Assembly: GCA_944472155.2 (NCBI GenBank)
Contig: OX235271.1
Span: 89,851,256 to 89,915,255, forward strand
DNA from: Trichobilharzia szidati
Taxonomy: Eukaryota; Platyhelminthes; Trematoda; Strigeidida; Schistosomatidae
Reading direction: 5' to 3'
DNA length: 64,000 nt
This document shows positions 1 through 10,197 of this stretch, piece by piece. The stretch's first letter is position 1. Every line of letters begins with the position of its first letter. Below the pieces are notes generated by a model. The model did not search any database and had not been told where the DNA came from. It worked only from the letters and a program-made list of their open reading frames with translations. Made by a program: the position numbers and the translations under genes.

Positions 1-861
1 TTAGCAACAGAACATTGAAAACTAGTGAATGAATGTATTTTGACTGATGTAGATATTTTTTGTGTATAAGTTTGTATTTATTTCTGAAATTCGGTGATGC
101 TTTTATGAAAGTCAAAATTTCTGATTATACCCAGTTCACAACACCTTTGTCAGACATATATATATATATATATATATATAGTTTATTTAAAGGTGACATT
201 TTCAAGACTGAAAGATATGATGCACTTGATTTACGGGAGTATTTTTTCCAGCTTACATTATCCACCTTTCTAAATCCAGTATTCATGCAGAAAATACTGT
301 CAAACAGTTAAGTGTAATGTCAAAAAACAGTGGCACTAAAATCAGTTGGAATAATTTTTTCCTGCTAAGTTGGGCATCAATGTCTACCTAGTTGCTCCAT
401 AAACTGTTCAAAAATTATGACATTTAAGTTAAACAGAATTCTTTCCACTGACGCTGATTATATAACATAAGATTGTTTAGTCCCATGTTTCAATGAAATA
501 TTTGGGATTCAGTGATCTTGCCTTCAGTTTGCATTGAAATTTTGTGATATTTCTGCAGTCTGATGCACTGTAAAAACATGGTTCAATAGGTTAACAACAC
601 TTATGTCGTTTGGAAAATAAACTTTGTATCTAAAACAGCCAGATGGAGTGAAAAAAGGATGAAAATGAAGACTATTCAATTAGCCACGAACAACCAAAAA
701 AAGTTCAGTTTTCATCATTTTCAAAAATTACTTTTTCCAATAAGTTAATGAATGATCGATTATTATAGAACAATGCAGATAACTGAATTGGTTCATTTGT
801 CATTGTTGAGAATACTCACAAGAAAAGTGGACACAAATTGCAATGGCAGACTTATATGTGT
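1..861. other. AT-rich unique DNA with an (AT)n run
   Basis: I see no gene. A pure (AT)n microsatellite of about 25 bp lies at 156-180. Short open frames here carry no recognisable motif. Confidence 0.6.
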
Positions 862-1166
862 GTTTCGTCCTAGTTTAGGACTCTTTATCAGTACGCACCC
901 ACTGCCAGGATTCGAACCCATGACCTTCTGGTTAAAAGTCAGCGAGCCCATGATCCACTAAGCCACTGGGACACCGATCCAATGGCCAGCCCATCATTTC
1001 TAACTTCTGCTCAATAATGACATAGCGCGACCACTTCGCAATGTCTTCTTCGATGAGTTACTGCCTCAGCTTCAACCAGCTGTACCCTACTGGTTACTGC
1101 TTCCCACTAGAACCCCAGGTAACTGCCTGAATAGGGTCAGTTGCTAATGAGCATCAGATCAATTTT
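862..1166 (-). mobile_element. SINE-A copy, 5' body, tRNA-like head and partial hammerhead motif
   Basis: On the minus strand the order is a 5' leader (1166 to about 980), a tRNA-like head with a box A-like stretch at 955-970 and a box B (GGTTCGAATCC type) at 907-920, then a hammerhead-like segment at 862-896. The copy stops inside that segment, right after GAAAC. The leader and head match copies at 37680-38020, 46964-47282 and 51728-52125. It abuts another SINE-A tail in the same orientation (next entry), so the two look like adjoining units of one array. Confidence 0.75.
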
Positions 1167-1313
1167 CAGGTATTGGTTTTGTACGAATTTTGTTTGACTG
1201 TTTGGAGGACTTTATCATGAATGGACATCAGTTAGAGAACCATTGGAAAACCTGGGAGTACTGGACAGCTGTTTCGTCCTAGTTTGAGACTCGTCATCAA
1301 TACGCCTTCAGGA
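1167..1313 (-). mobile_element. SINE-A copy, hammerhead motif and 3' tail only
   Basis: On the minus strand this is the hammerhead motif (1303-1258) followed by the family tail (phrase CTCTAACTGATGTC in diverged form at about 1230) down to about 1167. There the leader of the 862-1166 copy begins. The motif-to-motif spacing is about 409 bp. Confidence 0.7.
1258..1303 (-). ncRNA. Hammerhead-ribozyme-like motif of SINE-A (one core change)
   Basis: Read on the minus strand: stem I GTATTG, core ATGACGA, stem II GTCT..GGAC (with a G-U pair), GAAA, palindromic stem III CAGCTG, site TC, stem I return strand CAGTAC. Every helix pairs. The only departure from CUGANGA is position 3 (A for C). C3 normally pairs with G8, so I expect this copy to be inactive or very slow. 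Confidence 0.6.
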
Positions 1314-2794
1314 GATATTTTTAAACGAAAGTAAGAATCTTGTAGGTGACGAGGAAAGAATGCATCTGCACAAATCTGAGTCATTTCGCGTCATGTCACG
1401 AACAGTTAGCAACCAATGGTTCCTGCTGGGTCTATATTATAGGTTGGTGGCTTCATGACTGGTATCATTTGTGATCTAATCACACATGAGTTTAGCAAGC
1501 TAATTTTACCTTGTATAGCAATGATTATTGTTACAGGAGGCAGTAATTTCCCTTGCTTTACATTTGTTTTAGCCATCTCAGTAGATCAGATTTTAAAGAT
1601 TCACCAGTAAACTTTTACTCTTTAACTAACATCCAACCTCTAGGATTATTATCATTTACCACATTTCACTACTTAAAAAATCTAAGTGAGAGAACCCATT
1701 TACACTGGAAAGTCTCGGGTTTCTGAATGTATTTTGTAGTTAGAGGTAATTTCTCTTGAACGTTAAGTACAACAGAACGAACTCTTGAGTAGAATAGGTA
1801 ACCAGATATCTCTCGTGTCCCAATGACGATACAACTCAGCAAATTCCAACTGCACCATCGTCATCCGTAGTAGAATTTTGTCAACAGTTGAACCATTAGG
1901 ATCCATGAAACTCAACGAATAAATAGTGTGGTCAACATATTCGTCTGATTCACTCTTTGTGTTAACCAGTCCTGTAGTAATACCATACATTTAACAGCGG
2001 ATGAAAGTGTTTCAGCATACTCAGATACTTGCATAGGTTGTTTAAGTCACTCTAAAATCAGTCAAAGTTCTCATTCAAAAAGATTGTATTATCTTGTGTG
2101 CTATATGGACTAAAGGTTTCTTGAAATCAAGTCTATTTCCGATTGGTAGAAATTAAACTTAGGAAAAACGTAAGATAAGTCAGAGATAAAATGAAATGAA
2201 ATAACAGTACTCAACGTAAAATTGAAGTTTATAAACTTCCACGCCGTTAGCACTTGATATTTACGATAAGATTATTATTTTGAGCTTGTCACTTAATGAC
2301 AAAAATAATGGACCATACTTTCAAGAAGATACTAAGGTGCAGTATGATAACATGAAATGGCCTGTCGCTGTTAAATAAACTGCATGTTGGTACATGGCAG
2401 ACAAATGCACTTCGAGAAACTGGAAAAAATAACCATGCAAACCGATTATATATATATATATATCAGCAGCTTACTGTCAAATTCAAAACTGACAATATTT
2501 ATCAATCTGATTTCAACTGTGGTGCGACTTTATTTTGTCTCAATATTGATACACTACTGATATTTTATTAAGTAACTCATTTATCATTACTAAAAAATAA
2601 GCAAGTTAGCTGAAGGTACTACACAGTTTCAACTGAAGTGGATAAAAAGCGTTCAAAAAAGTACTCATAATCGATGCCTAAATGAAGAATAAATCGCCAA
2701 AATGAAAACGCGTATGGCAGAATATTTCACCTGTCTAAGGTTTTGAAGACTGGAGTGTTTAGATAAGAATGAAATTGTTCATCGCCAAGTAGCA
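1314..2794. other. Unique AT-rich DNA
   Basis: No gene or repeat family is recognised apart from a short (TA)n at 2447-2462. Confidence 0.5.
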
Positions 2795-3685
2795 CAACAT
2801 TTTAGACTGACAGGTAAGAAGATTCTAGAAGATTTGGATTTCTCAGATGATATATATCTGATGTCCCACTAGGTCGAAGACTCACAGGCAAAAACCAAAA
2901 AACTGGCTGAAGAGCTCTAAGGCGAAGACAGGACTCCAATTGAACATAGAGAAGATGGAGGTGATGAAGATAACCAACCAACTTCAACAACAACAGCCAG
3001 CACCATTCACCACCAGAGGTTATCTCCTTCACTTATCTAAGAAACATCCTTTCAACTAAAGGCGGAACGGATGAAGGTGTCAAAGGCAGTCAGAATCGGA
3101 AGGGTAAGATACACCTTCATCAACCTGAAACCAGTTTGGAAATCTTCTGAACTCAGTGGCACAGGCAACAAGATTCGGATTTTCAGCAAAACGTCAAGTT
3201 AGTCACTTCTTCTGTACTGGTCAGAAACATGGCTAGCGTGTCACGAAAAGGTTTTCCAGCAAGTTACAGACTTTCATCAAAGACTGTCACCTTCGCTGAC
3301 TGGCTCCATACTGAAGATCAAATGGCAGGCCAGAAAGAATTAGTAACAAGAAACTATGACAGGTAACAAACTAACCAAGAGCCTATCGTTCAACAAATAC
3401 GTAGAAGAAAATGGAGGTGGATCAGGCATACTCTGAGGAAGGCGTCGAATGATATCGCGTGCAATGCAGGCCATTACTTGGGTGGAATCCCAATAGTAAC
3501 CGATGAGTGGGTCGTCAGTGCCACGTGACATAGAGGAGATCGTGTGAGTTGGAGGAGGAGATGAGAGATTATGGGCAGTTGTATGGCTAACCAGATGAAA
3601 AGGATAACAGAAAATAGGAGGACGTGGAGATGTGTTGTTGAAGCCTTATGTTCCACTTGGAACCCAAGGAAATAATAATATAATA
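2795..3685 (+). pseudogene. RTE-type LINE, degenerate 3' half (reverse transcriptase end and C-terminus)
   Basis: Reading across frames, the plus strand encodes the distal part of an RTE-clade (SR2-like) non-LTR retrotransposon polyprotein. The catalytic YxDD-type motif is visible as DFSDD near 2838-2852, followed by the KLAEEL helix region. Near 3400-3480 lies the family C-terminal region (the RRKWRW..GHTLR type), then polypurine C-terminal coding. Stops and frameshifts are frequent, so it cannot make protein. It ends in a tail reading GAAGCC.TATGTTCCACTTGG with an AATAATAAT run at about 3670-3690. The 5' half (endonuclease and early RT) is absent, consistent with 5' truncation during target-primed reverse transcription. 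The same family occurs at 26905-28246, 28985-29560, 40608-41000 and 56415-57090. Confidence 0.8.
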
Positions 3686-5756
3686 ATAGAGATTTTTACT
3701 CATCTTTCGGATCCGTACTAATCCACTTCACAATTTTCTCTCAATTACCGACAGTTTCTCAAACTGAAACTGATTTTTTGTACACACAAAATATATGGTT
3801 TTGATCGGTTCTTAGCTTTTTCTTATTTGCCCATATTTTTTCTAGTGAGATGGCTGACTGTAACATATTATGTAGTCTTATGACAGATAATTTGCTCTCC
3901 AAAATAAATTGTAGGATTTTTAAGTGAATATAATTCTTCTCAATTTGTGACACTGTTCTTTAAATTCAATTACCAGGAATAATGCGTCAAACCTATTGTA
4001 TGAGGGCTGATGATTCTACCCAGCTGCCTGAGATAAAGTAGATGGAGAGGGACTAGAGCTAGAGATCTTTTGTCTGTGAGTCAGGTGCTTAACACAATAA
4101 GCTAATTCTCCTCAACATGTAAGATATCTAACAAAATAATGAGTATGTAAATTCATATCATCATATTTTGTTCACCTTTAAGTCAAGCTGCATGGAAAAA
4201 ATGTGGACATGCTATAAGTGTCTCGGCATAATAGCAGAAACAGACATAAGAAATCTGATGCCATAGGAGCATTATAATTCCATCTGAATTTTCAGGCTGC
4301 AAAACATTCTTACGTGGGATGATACAAAGCATGAAAAGAATTTAAAATCGAAAATTGTAGTGAGTTACTTCCTCACTTTCTGTAGATTTTGATCTTTCAT
4401 TAAGGTTTTCCTACGTCAAAATTAGAATAATTAATCAACTGTGTTGAACTGTGATTTGAAGGGATATCTAAGGAGATGACTTTTTTTAGTCTAACTTGAA
4501 TAAAAGTAATGTTTAGGAACTTGATAATTTTAAATTGAACAAACTTGTTAAAGCCACATACAAAATACTTTTGGTCTCTGTTAAGCGTAAACAAAATTAT
4601 GTAGACTGTTGAGGGAACAATTTAGTCTCTAGCCGAACCTTTAAGCAAAGAAGGAAATAAAATAAAAAAGGTAGATCAGAGTTTGGTAGCAAGTTACTGA
4701 AATGAGTACATAGTTAAGTAGGATTATTAGTCCTGCTCGTTCCTTAGCTAACATAGACATAAACTGTATCCACGAAATAAATTAGGTTTACTAAGGAAAC
4801 TGTTAACTTATTATTAATTGACTAGTGAAAACAGCAAAAAGTAAGCTCATAACTTGAAGTCTTACGCCATTTCAGCTAGTAACCTTATACTTCTAACGAT
4901 TTAGTGTGAATATGTGTGTATTACTGATTTAGAAGCACTCAGATTTAGAAAAATTCAGTGTGTGATGACATCCCACTTTTCTGGAAACGTTTGTACTAAG
5001 AATTAGATACGAGAAGAAGCTGAAATCTGCACGTCAGGCACTTCAAAAACTCTTATTTCAGTTTTCAAAGCCCACTTTAATTATATTTGATAATTTCATA
5101 GTAGTAAAACTTGATTTATTAGCACTAATATTTGCACAGGTTTTTTATGAGGTCTGTACATTTTGTTGTTCAGAAAAAAAGGAGATGTAGGACAGTAGAT
5201 GTCTTTATTGAAGGTTGCCTGCCTAAATCACTGAGCTGTCCAATCTTCCATAGAGCCTAATTCTTCAGATTTACTCAGTTAAACTTTGTCTTAACCACTC
5301 GTTTACATTCTTGTAGATCCATCTGAACTCACGCGCATGGCTTTCCACACACCACTTGGCCAGTTTTGATGGGACAGATACGTTGGAGATCGGAGCATTT
5401 TACAGACAGCGAAATCCCACTGAATGATAACTACAAATTACTGTTTTGTTTGAAGATTCTGTATAATAGGCAGATAAAACCAAGCTAAAATAACTGTAAT
5501 GAATGAAAATATGCTATTCTGGATAAAGCTATTAATATTACTATGAGTGCGGATTAATTATTTCCATTCATTGTATTTCCGTTGTGAAATTCATACTGCG
5601 TTATTGTGATCAAAAGCACGTTCTTAATGGTCTCTTCCTGTAAGACAAAATGAAATAAATTGACGAACAAGTTAATTAATTCCAAAGTTATCAGGATTCG
5701 AATATGTTTAGATCAGAGTTAGCAGACAGTTATAAAATGAGATTATTTTACTTTTG
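3686..5756. other. Unique AT-rich DNA with one tRNA-like remnant
   Basis: Mostly featureless. At 4015-4125 the minus strand reads like an old tRNA-derived head (AGCTTATTGTGTTAAGCACC.. followed by a CTAGTCCC.. stretch), probably a decayed SINE head. No gene is recognised. Confidence 0.4.
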
Positions 5757-6016
5757 AATAGACACTAACTAGTGCCATGTGTCTATTCCTTTGTGTACTA
5801 CAGACTGAATTCTATTAGTCAAGTTTGCAGTGTGGCCACCATACTAGGTGGCTCGCCATCACGGTGCACTCAGGATTGTAGTTATTTGATGGTTGGAGGC
5901 TATTGGCAGGAAGACTTGAACCTAGGTTTCGTGCTGTTTGCACTTTTCAGTAAGGCGTGTCTACAATCTTGAAGAAACTCATGTCCCTTCTGAGATGTGA
6001 ACCCGCATCACTTATG
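5757..6016 (-). mobile_element. SINE-D copy (tail, hammerhead motif, head remnant)
   Basis: On the minus strand this runs from a box B-like region (about 6005-5985) through the phrase AAGGGACATGAG, the hammerhead motif (5956-5913) and the body to the family tail (CAGACTGAATTC in reverse near 5800) ending at 5757. Its tail is repeated in inverse orientation immediately downstream, which creates a fold-back. Confidence 0.75.
5913..5956 (-). ncRNA. Hammerhead-like motif of SINE-D (damaged core)
   Basis: Minus strand: GCCTTA, core CTGAAAA, stem II GTGC..GCAC (perfect), GAAA, palindromic stem III CCTAGG, site TT, CAAGTC. Relative to the family pattern, G8 of the core is A and the cleavage triplet ends in T. 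Stem II, GAAA and stem III are intact. Confidence 0.6.
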
Positions 6017-6017
6017 C

Positions 6018-6306
6018 AGTCACCTAGCATGGTGGCCACATTGCAAACTTAACTGATAGAATTCAGTCTGCAATAAACAAAGGAGTAGATACATGATACT
6101 AGTCAGTGTGCAACCAGAAGTATCTAATACAGTCTTACATGACGTTAATCACAGCTTGGATTGCTCACAGTAGTGAGTGACACGGGTTCGAATCTCAGAA
6201 GGGACATGAGTGCCTTTAAGATAGCAGATACGCCTCACTGACGAGTACCAACAGCACGAAACTTAGCTCCAAGGTTTCCTGCTGGTGGTCTCCAACCATC
6301 TAATGA
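6018..6306 (+). mobile_element. SINE-D, tail of one unit joined to head of the next
   Basis: 6018-6112 is the family tail (body phrase ATAGAATTCAGTCTGCA, ending near CTAGTCAGTGT). It runs directly into the head of a second unit in the same orientation (6113-6306): box B GGGTTCGAATCTCAG at about 6184, AGGGACATGAG, then the hammerhead motif at 6232-6275 and the start of the body. This is a head-to-tail unit junction, not a simple single insertion. Confidence 0.7.
6232..6275 (+). ncRNA. Hammerhead-like motif of SINE-D with both core boxes intact
   Basis: Order: GCCTCA, core CTGACGA (6238-6244, matches CUGANGA), stem II GTAC..GCAC (one mismatch), GAAA (6258-6261), stem III CTTAGC (weak), site TC (6268-6269), CAAGGT. 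The two catalytic core boxes are canonical. Stem I has two mismatches next to the core and stem III has lost its palindrome, so folding is doubtful. Confidence 0.6.
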
Positions 6307-8639
6307 CAAAATGAGATTTGCATTATACCATACACCACATATGTGACGAAAAGCTTCTATTGTTGAATACTTCTAGGTAAATATTATTGGGTCGGTACAA
6401 TTGCCTTAATGATCAAGCAGTGATATGAATATTTATAATGAGGTTATAAAATGAATGTCACTGTAAAAATATTGACAAATGAATGACGATTAATCCTGCA
6501 AAATGTAAGTATCGCACAAGTAAAAGAACGGCAACATATTTCAAAGCTGAAAGTGATTTCTGGTAAGTATACATTACTGAAGGTTCCATTAAAAAATCAA
6601 AATCAAAAACGGCAATTTGGTTGAATAGTATATCACTCGGAGATAAATGTTTGAAGTGATTGGGACAACATTTTTACTAAGCATAGTAATGCGGCACAAA
6701 CGAATTCCATTTCATAAACATAAAGAGAACAACAACCTTGAGTGAAGAGGTAAAAGGCGACTCGCAATAATATTATGAATATATTAGTAAACGTAACCAG
6801 ATAGTTGCAGATGATAATTTAGTCTTGCAGACATCTACTGATAAGATTTTAAATTTGATGAAAAGAATAATCAATATTCGGACTGAAGTTGTTTGTGTTC
6901 AAATAGTAGGTGGAAGGAAAACGTAGGAATAAATCCGTGCATACTAATGGAAAGTCAGCGCAAAATCATATGTTATTTGAAGAAATGTTCTGACTGGATC
7001 AATTTTACTTCTAAGATGTATTTTTAAAAAAGTTGTACACCAAACTGAAGCTAATAAAAGTTACTAATATCTACCAAATGTTCTGCTATGCATTAACTAA
7101 ATACCTTTTGGAGCACAATTTTACTTCATGTACCATGTTGTGTTAGAAATAATATCTCGAATCACTTCCGTCACTTCCAAATGTTTTGCAGTATATATTA
7201 CACTAACAAAATCGCCTACTGAAAACATGTTTCCTAAAATCAGCTGACGTAGATGTAAAATGCTTTCTTAGAAAATAGAATACTAATAACATCTTTATTC
7301 TGGATAGTATTTATAAAATATACAGAATTTTCAGTAGAGTTTATTGCACGATATTTTCCCTTCATACACTGTCTTCAAGTAAAATATTATTTGGCAATAT
7401 ATCCTGTTACAAACAGTTGTCTCTGAACTGATGCACAAACCACACCATTATGATATATCTGCTTTGTCTCCTTCAAGAAATCTACGATATCTAGTTGAAA
7501 GCTAATTGTAAGATGTTCAGAAGTACATTTTGAGACCTAAGAACTTAACTGAAGAACAGTTATCTCATCTACTGGAACACGTTGCCACCCAAATCATGTT
7601 TTTCCTTAAGTTTAGTAGGAACTTGCGAGTCAGAAGCTTATAAACATTTTAAATATACACAAAAGTAGATAATACCAATAGAGGTCATATCTAAATCGAT
7701 TAAAACAAATCGAACGAGAGAAAATATATGCAATAGAGAGATGGAAGATTTTGGTAGCCCAAATTTCAAGGAGGCCACCACATATCTCTATATAAATGGT
7801 TATTAGTAGAATAAGTTCCTTCAATAAGTTAGGATAGATAAACTTTGTCCTCTAAGAACGCTATCCAGATATCCATTAACATTAAAACGTATTACCAGGA
7901 TCATTTGATAATCATAAATTCGCGAATTTTCATGTACATGCTCTTTTTTCACAATGTTTCCATTGTACATAAGTTGGGATTCTTGCAAAGAATTATTTAG
8001 CATGTGCCAGTTTAGGAGATGAGGGAAAATATTGGAGAAAGATGTCATAGTGTGTATCCTATGCTAACCACAGTGCACCAGGAGACTTAAAGAAGTCATT
8101 CAGATGTAGATGGCTAACAGCACCTGTACTGAATTCTACTTATGCTATCTTATCATCAACAACAATTAAACTGCAAGTTTCCCTTATTATTCAGATAAAA
8201 AATTTGAATTTACTAAATCACATTTCTTAAATATTTTTCTTGTATCTATTATATAACCTTTGAAACAGTAACACTAAATGAATATGCTTAAAATCAGATG
8301 TGACATTTTATCTTGCTCCTATGTGCGGTATTCGGCATATTTTATAGGGCACAGGCGAAATTAAAATATCTGTATCTAATAAACAGAATAAACCAGTGTG
8401 CACAAATGGACACCAGACACCAGGGAAAAAGATTTATGAAATTTCCATTTGCAAAATGAAGTCACAAAGAGAATATAAATAAAAGAACAACACAAATTTG
8501 GGCCATAAAGTATGGCTAAAACTACTTTCATATATATATATATATGTATATATATGTATATATTGATATCATAACCGTTTTGTCTTAACGCATTCATAAG
8601 AGCATTTCAGAAAGTTCCCATATCTCTTCTGGCTGCCCA
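6307..8639. other. Unique AT-rich DNA
   Basis: I see no gene or known repeat. A broken TATA/GTATA microsatellite lies at about 8529-8563. Confidence 0.5.
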
Positions 8640-8822
8640 TTAGAAAGTAACCAGTGTCATGTGTCTACTAATTGGTGTTAATCCGGACTGAATTCTATCA
8701 GTCAAGTATACAATGTAGTCAGCAAGCTAAGTGGTTTGTGGTTCACTCTGAATGGATGGTAGATGGCTGGAGACTATCAGGGCTTCCTGAAAATTGCCTC
8801 CAACCATCTAAAATCAGTTCCC
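8640..8822 (-). mobile_element. SINE-D fragment, tail region, with a small inverted piece
   Basis: Minus-strand family tail and body from 8640 to about 8778. This is followed by a short piece in plus orientation (GGCTTCCTGAAAATTGCC onwards, about 8780-8822) that is also family D sequence just downstream of the ribozyme. It is another locus where D sequence is folded back. Confidence 0.6.
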
Positions 8823-9000
8823 ATGTCTAAAATTTTTCTAAATAACAATCTATAAGTTAAAAATTTTGATAATTATTTAATGTGAGTAATTTCCAGTGGA
8901 TAACATTTTTCTCTGATGTTGTAAGATATAAATCCTATCTCACTTTGGAAGCCAGAAAACTTTCATTGAGGCAAAAAATTTCTACGAGAAAAGAATCTTT

Positions 9001-9240
9001 CGTGAATTGACAGAAGTTATAACTCATGGGCCGTTGGATCAGGTCACAGTGGCTTAATGCTCTACGAGCTCGCCTTGTAAACAGAAGGTCCTGGGTTCGA
9101 ACCCTGGTGGTAGGTGTGTACTGATGAAGAGTCCCAAACCAGGACGAAGCAGCTGTCCAGTACTCCCTGCAGGTTTTCCAGTGGTTCTCTAACCGATGTC
9201 AGCTCATGATGAAATCCTGTAACCAACCAATACTTGAATC
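9001..9240 (+). mobile_element. SINE-A copy with tRNA-like head and hammerhead motif
   Basis: tRNA-like head: box A-like CAGTGGCTTAATG at about 9047 and box B GGTTCGAACCC at 9094-9104. The hammerhead-like motif follows at 9118-9163, then the family tail (TTCTCTAACCGATGTCAGC at about 9184) and a CCTGTAACCAACC phrase. No 5' leader is obvious. This is one of the cleaner heads in the window. Confidence 0.8.
9118..9163 (+). ncRNA. Hammerhead-like motif of SINE-A (A3 subtype)
   Basis: GTACTG, core ATGAAGA (9124-9130), stem II GTCC..GGAC (perfect), GAAG in place of GAAA, stem III CAGCTG, site TC, CAGTAC, which perfectly complements GTACTG. The helices are intact. Two changes fall in the conserved core (C3 to A, and the last A of GAAA to G). 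Confidence 0.6.
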
Positions 9241-9689
9241 CAGTTTTGATATTTTAAAGCTTCCCAAGGCACAAGTATCCACAAATCGCATTATTAAGTG
9301 TTTAAGATAATATTCCAACCAACTGTGAATACTCTTCGTAGGTAAATGAACAAGAAATCAAGAGATTCAAGCCGCATATTTTAAAGATATTTTAGTGCTT
9401 TTACAGAGCATATTTTACTGTTTATCTGCGTCGTCAGCTGTCCTCTTTTATGGGTAACGTGTTGCCCCTGAAAATTGGGGATAAAGAAAACTTAGGAAAT
9501 ACCTACATAAATAAAGGTTTATGAGGATACTGACTTAAAGACCAAATAATTTGCAGTGAAATATTTTATCAGGTTAACTTTGACAAAAGCTTGCTATATA
9601 ATCTGTGCACTTGCTTGTTTTAGTAGAGGCTCTTACAGAACTTGTTATTTAAATAAGTGTAGACGATACTTAAGTAATTTATTGTGTAA

Positions 9690-10010
9690 GTTGTTGCGGC
9701 ACTCAGTAAGCAACTAATATTAGATGGGTGGAGGCAATCGGCAGGAAGCCATGGACCCTAGATTTCGAGCTAGTTGGCAATTACCAGTCGGCAAGGCGTA
9801 TCTGCAATCTTGAAGGAACTCATGTCCCTTCTGAGATTCGAACCCACGTCACTCAGTGCTGCTATCAGAGATGTTACCACTGAGCTATTTGTGCTCGCGA
9901 TTGACCTCTTGGAGGACTGTATTGGATATTTATTTTTGACTGGACACTAGTTAGTAACTAGTGTAATGTGTGTGTTTCTAGTCCTATCTTTGGCGCAGAC
10001 AGAATTCTAG
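9690..10010 (-). mobile_element. SINE-D, tail joined to head of the next unit
   Basis: Reading the minus strand from 10010: family tail to about 9945 (GGACACTAGT at its end), then a linker containing CCAAGAGGTCAATCGCG. Next is a tRNA-like head (box A-like TAGCTCAGTGGTAAC near 9887, box B GGGTTCGAATCTC near 9845), AGGGACATGAG, and a degenerate hammerhead at 9797-9748. This is the clearest statement of the D head in the window. Confidence 0.75.
9748..9797 (-). ncRNA. Degenerate hammerhead-like motif of SINE-D
   Basis: Minus strand: GCCTTG, core CCGACTG, enlarged stem II region, GAAA, stem III TCTAGG, site TC, CATGGC. Stem I keeps five of six pairs. The first core box is damaged, so the copy is presumably inactive. 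Confidence 0.45.
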
Positions 10011-10197
10011 CATGAAACCTAGGTCCAAGGCTTCCTACCGATTGCCTCCAACCATTTAATATCACCAATTCACAGTGCACCATAAAGGTGAGCCACCTAG
10101 CATAGTGACCACATTGCAAGCTTGACTGATAGAATTCAGTCTGCACCAAAGATATGACCAGACACACTCATTACACTACTTACTGAATAGTGTCCAA
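10011..10197 (+). mobile_element. SINE-D, 3' half starting inside the ribozyme
   Basis: Begins at TGAAACCTAGGTCC, so it keeps GAAA, stem III CCTAGG, the TC site and CAAGGC. It then carries the body and tail to 10197 (AGTGTCC). The last 65 bp or so are the inverse of 9941-10010, giving a second D fold-back. Confidence 0.7.

Noticed and set aside
156..180. (AT)n and similar runs (also 2447, 8529, 28749, 33985) as regulatory sites
   Set aside because: Ordinary microsatellites for an AT-rich genome, with no gene nearby to regulate.
752..961. 69-residue plus-strand open frame as a protein
   Set aside because: Its second half is the antisense of the SINE-A head and ribozyme, so it is a shadow of a repeat.
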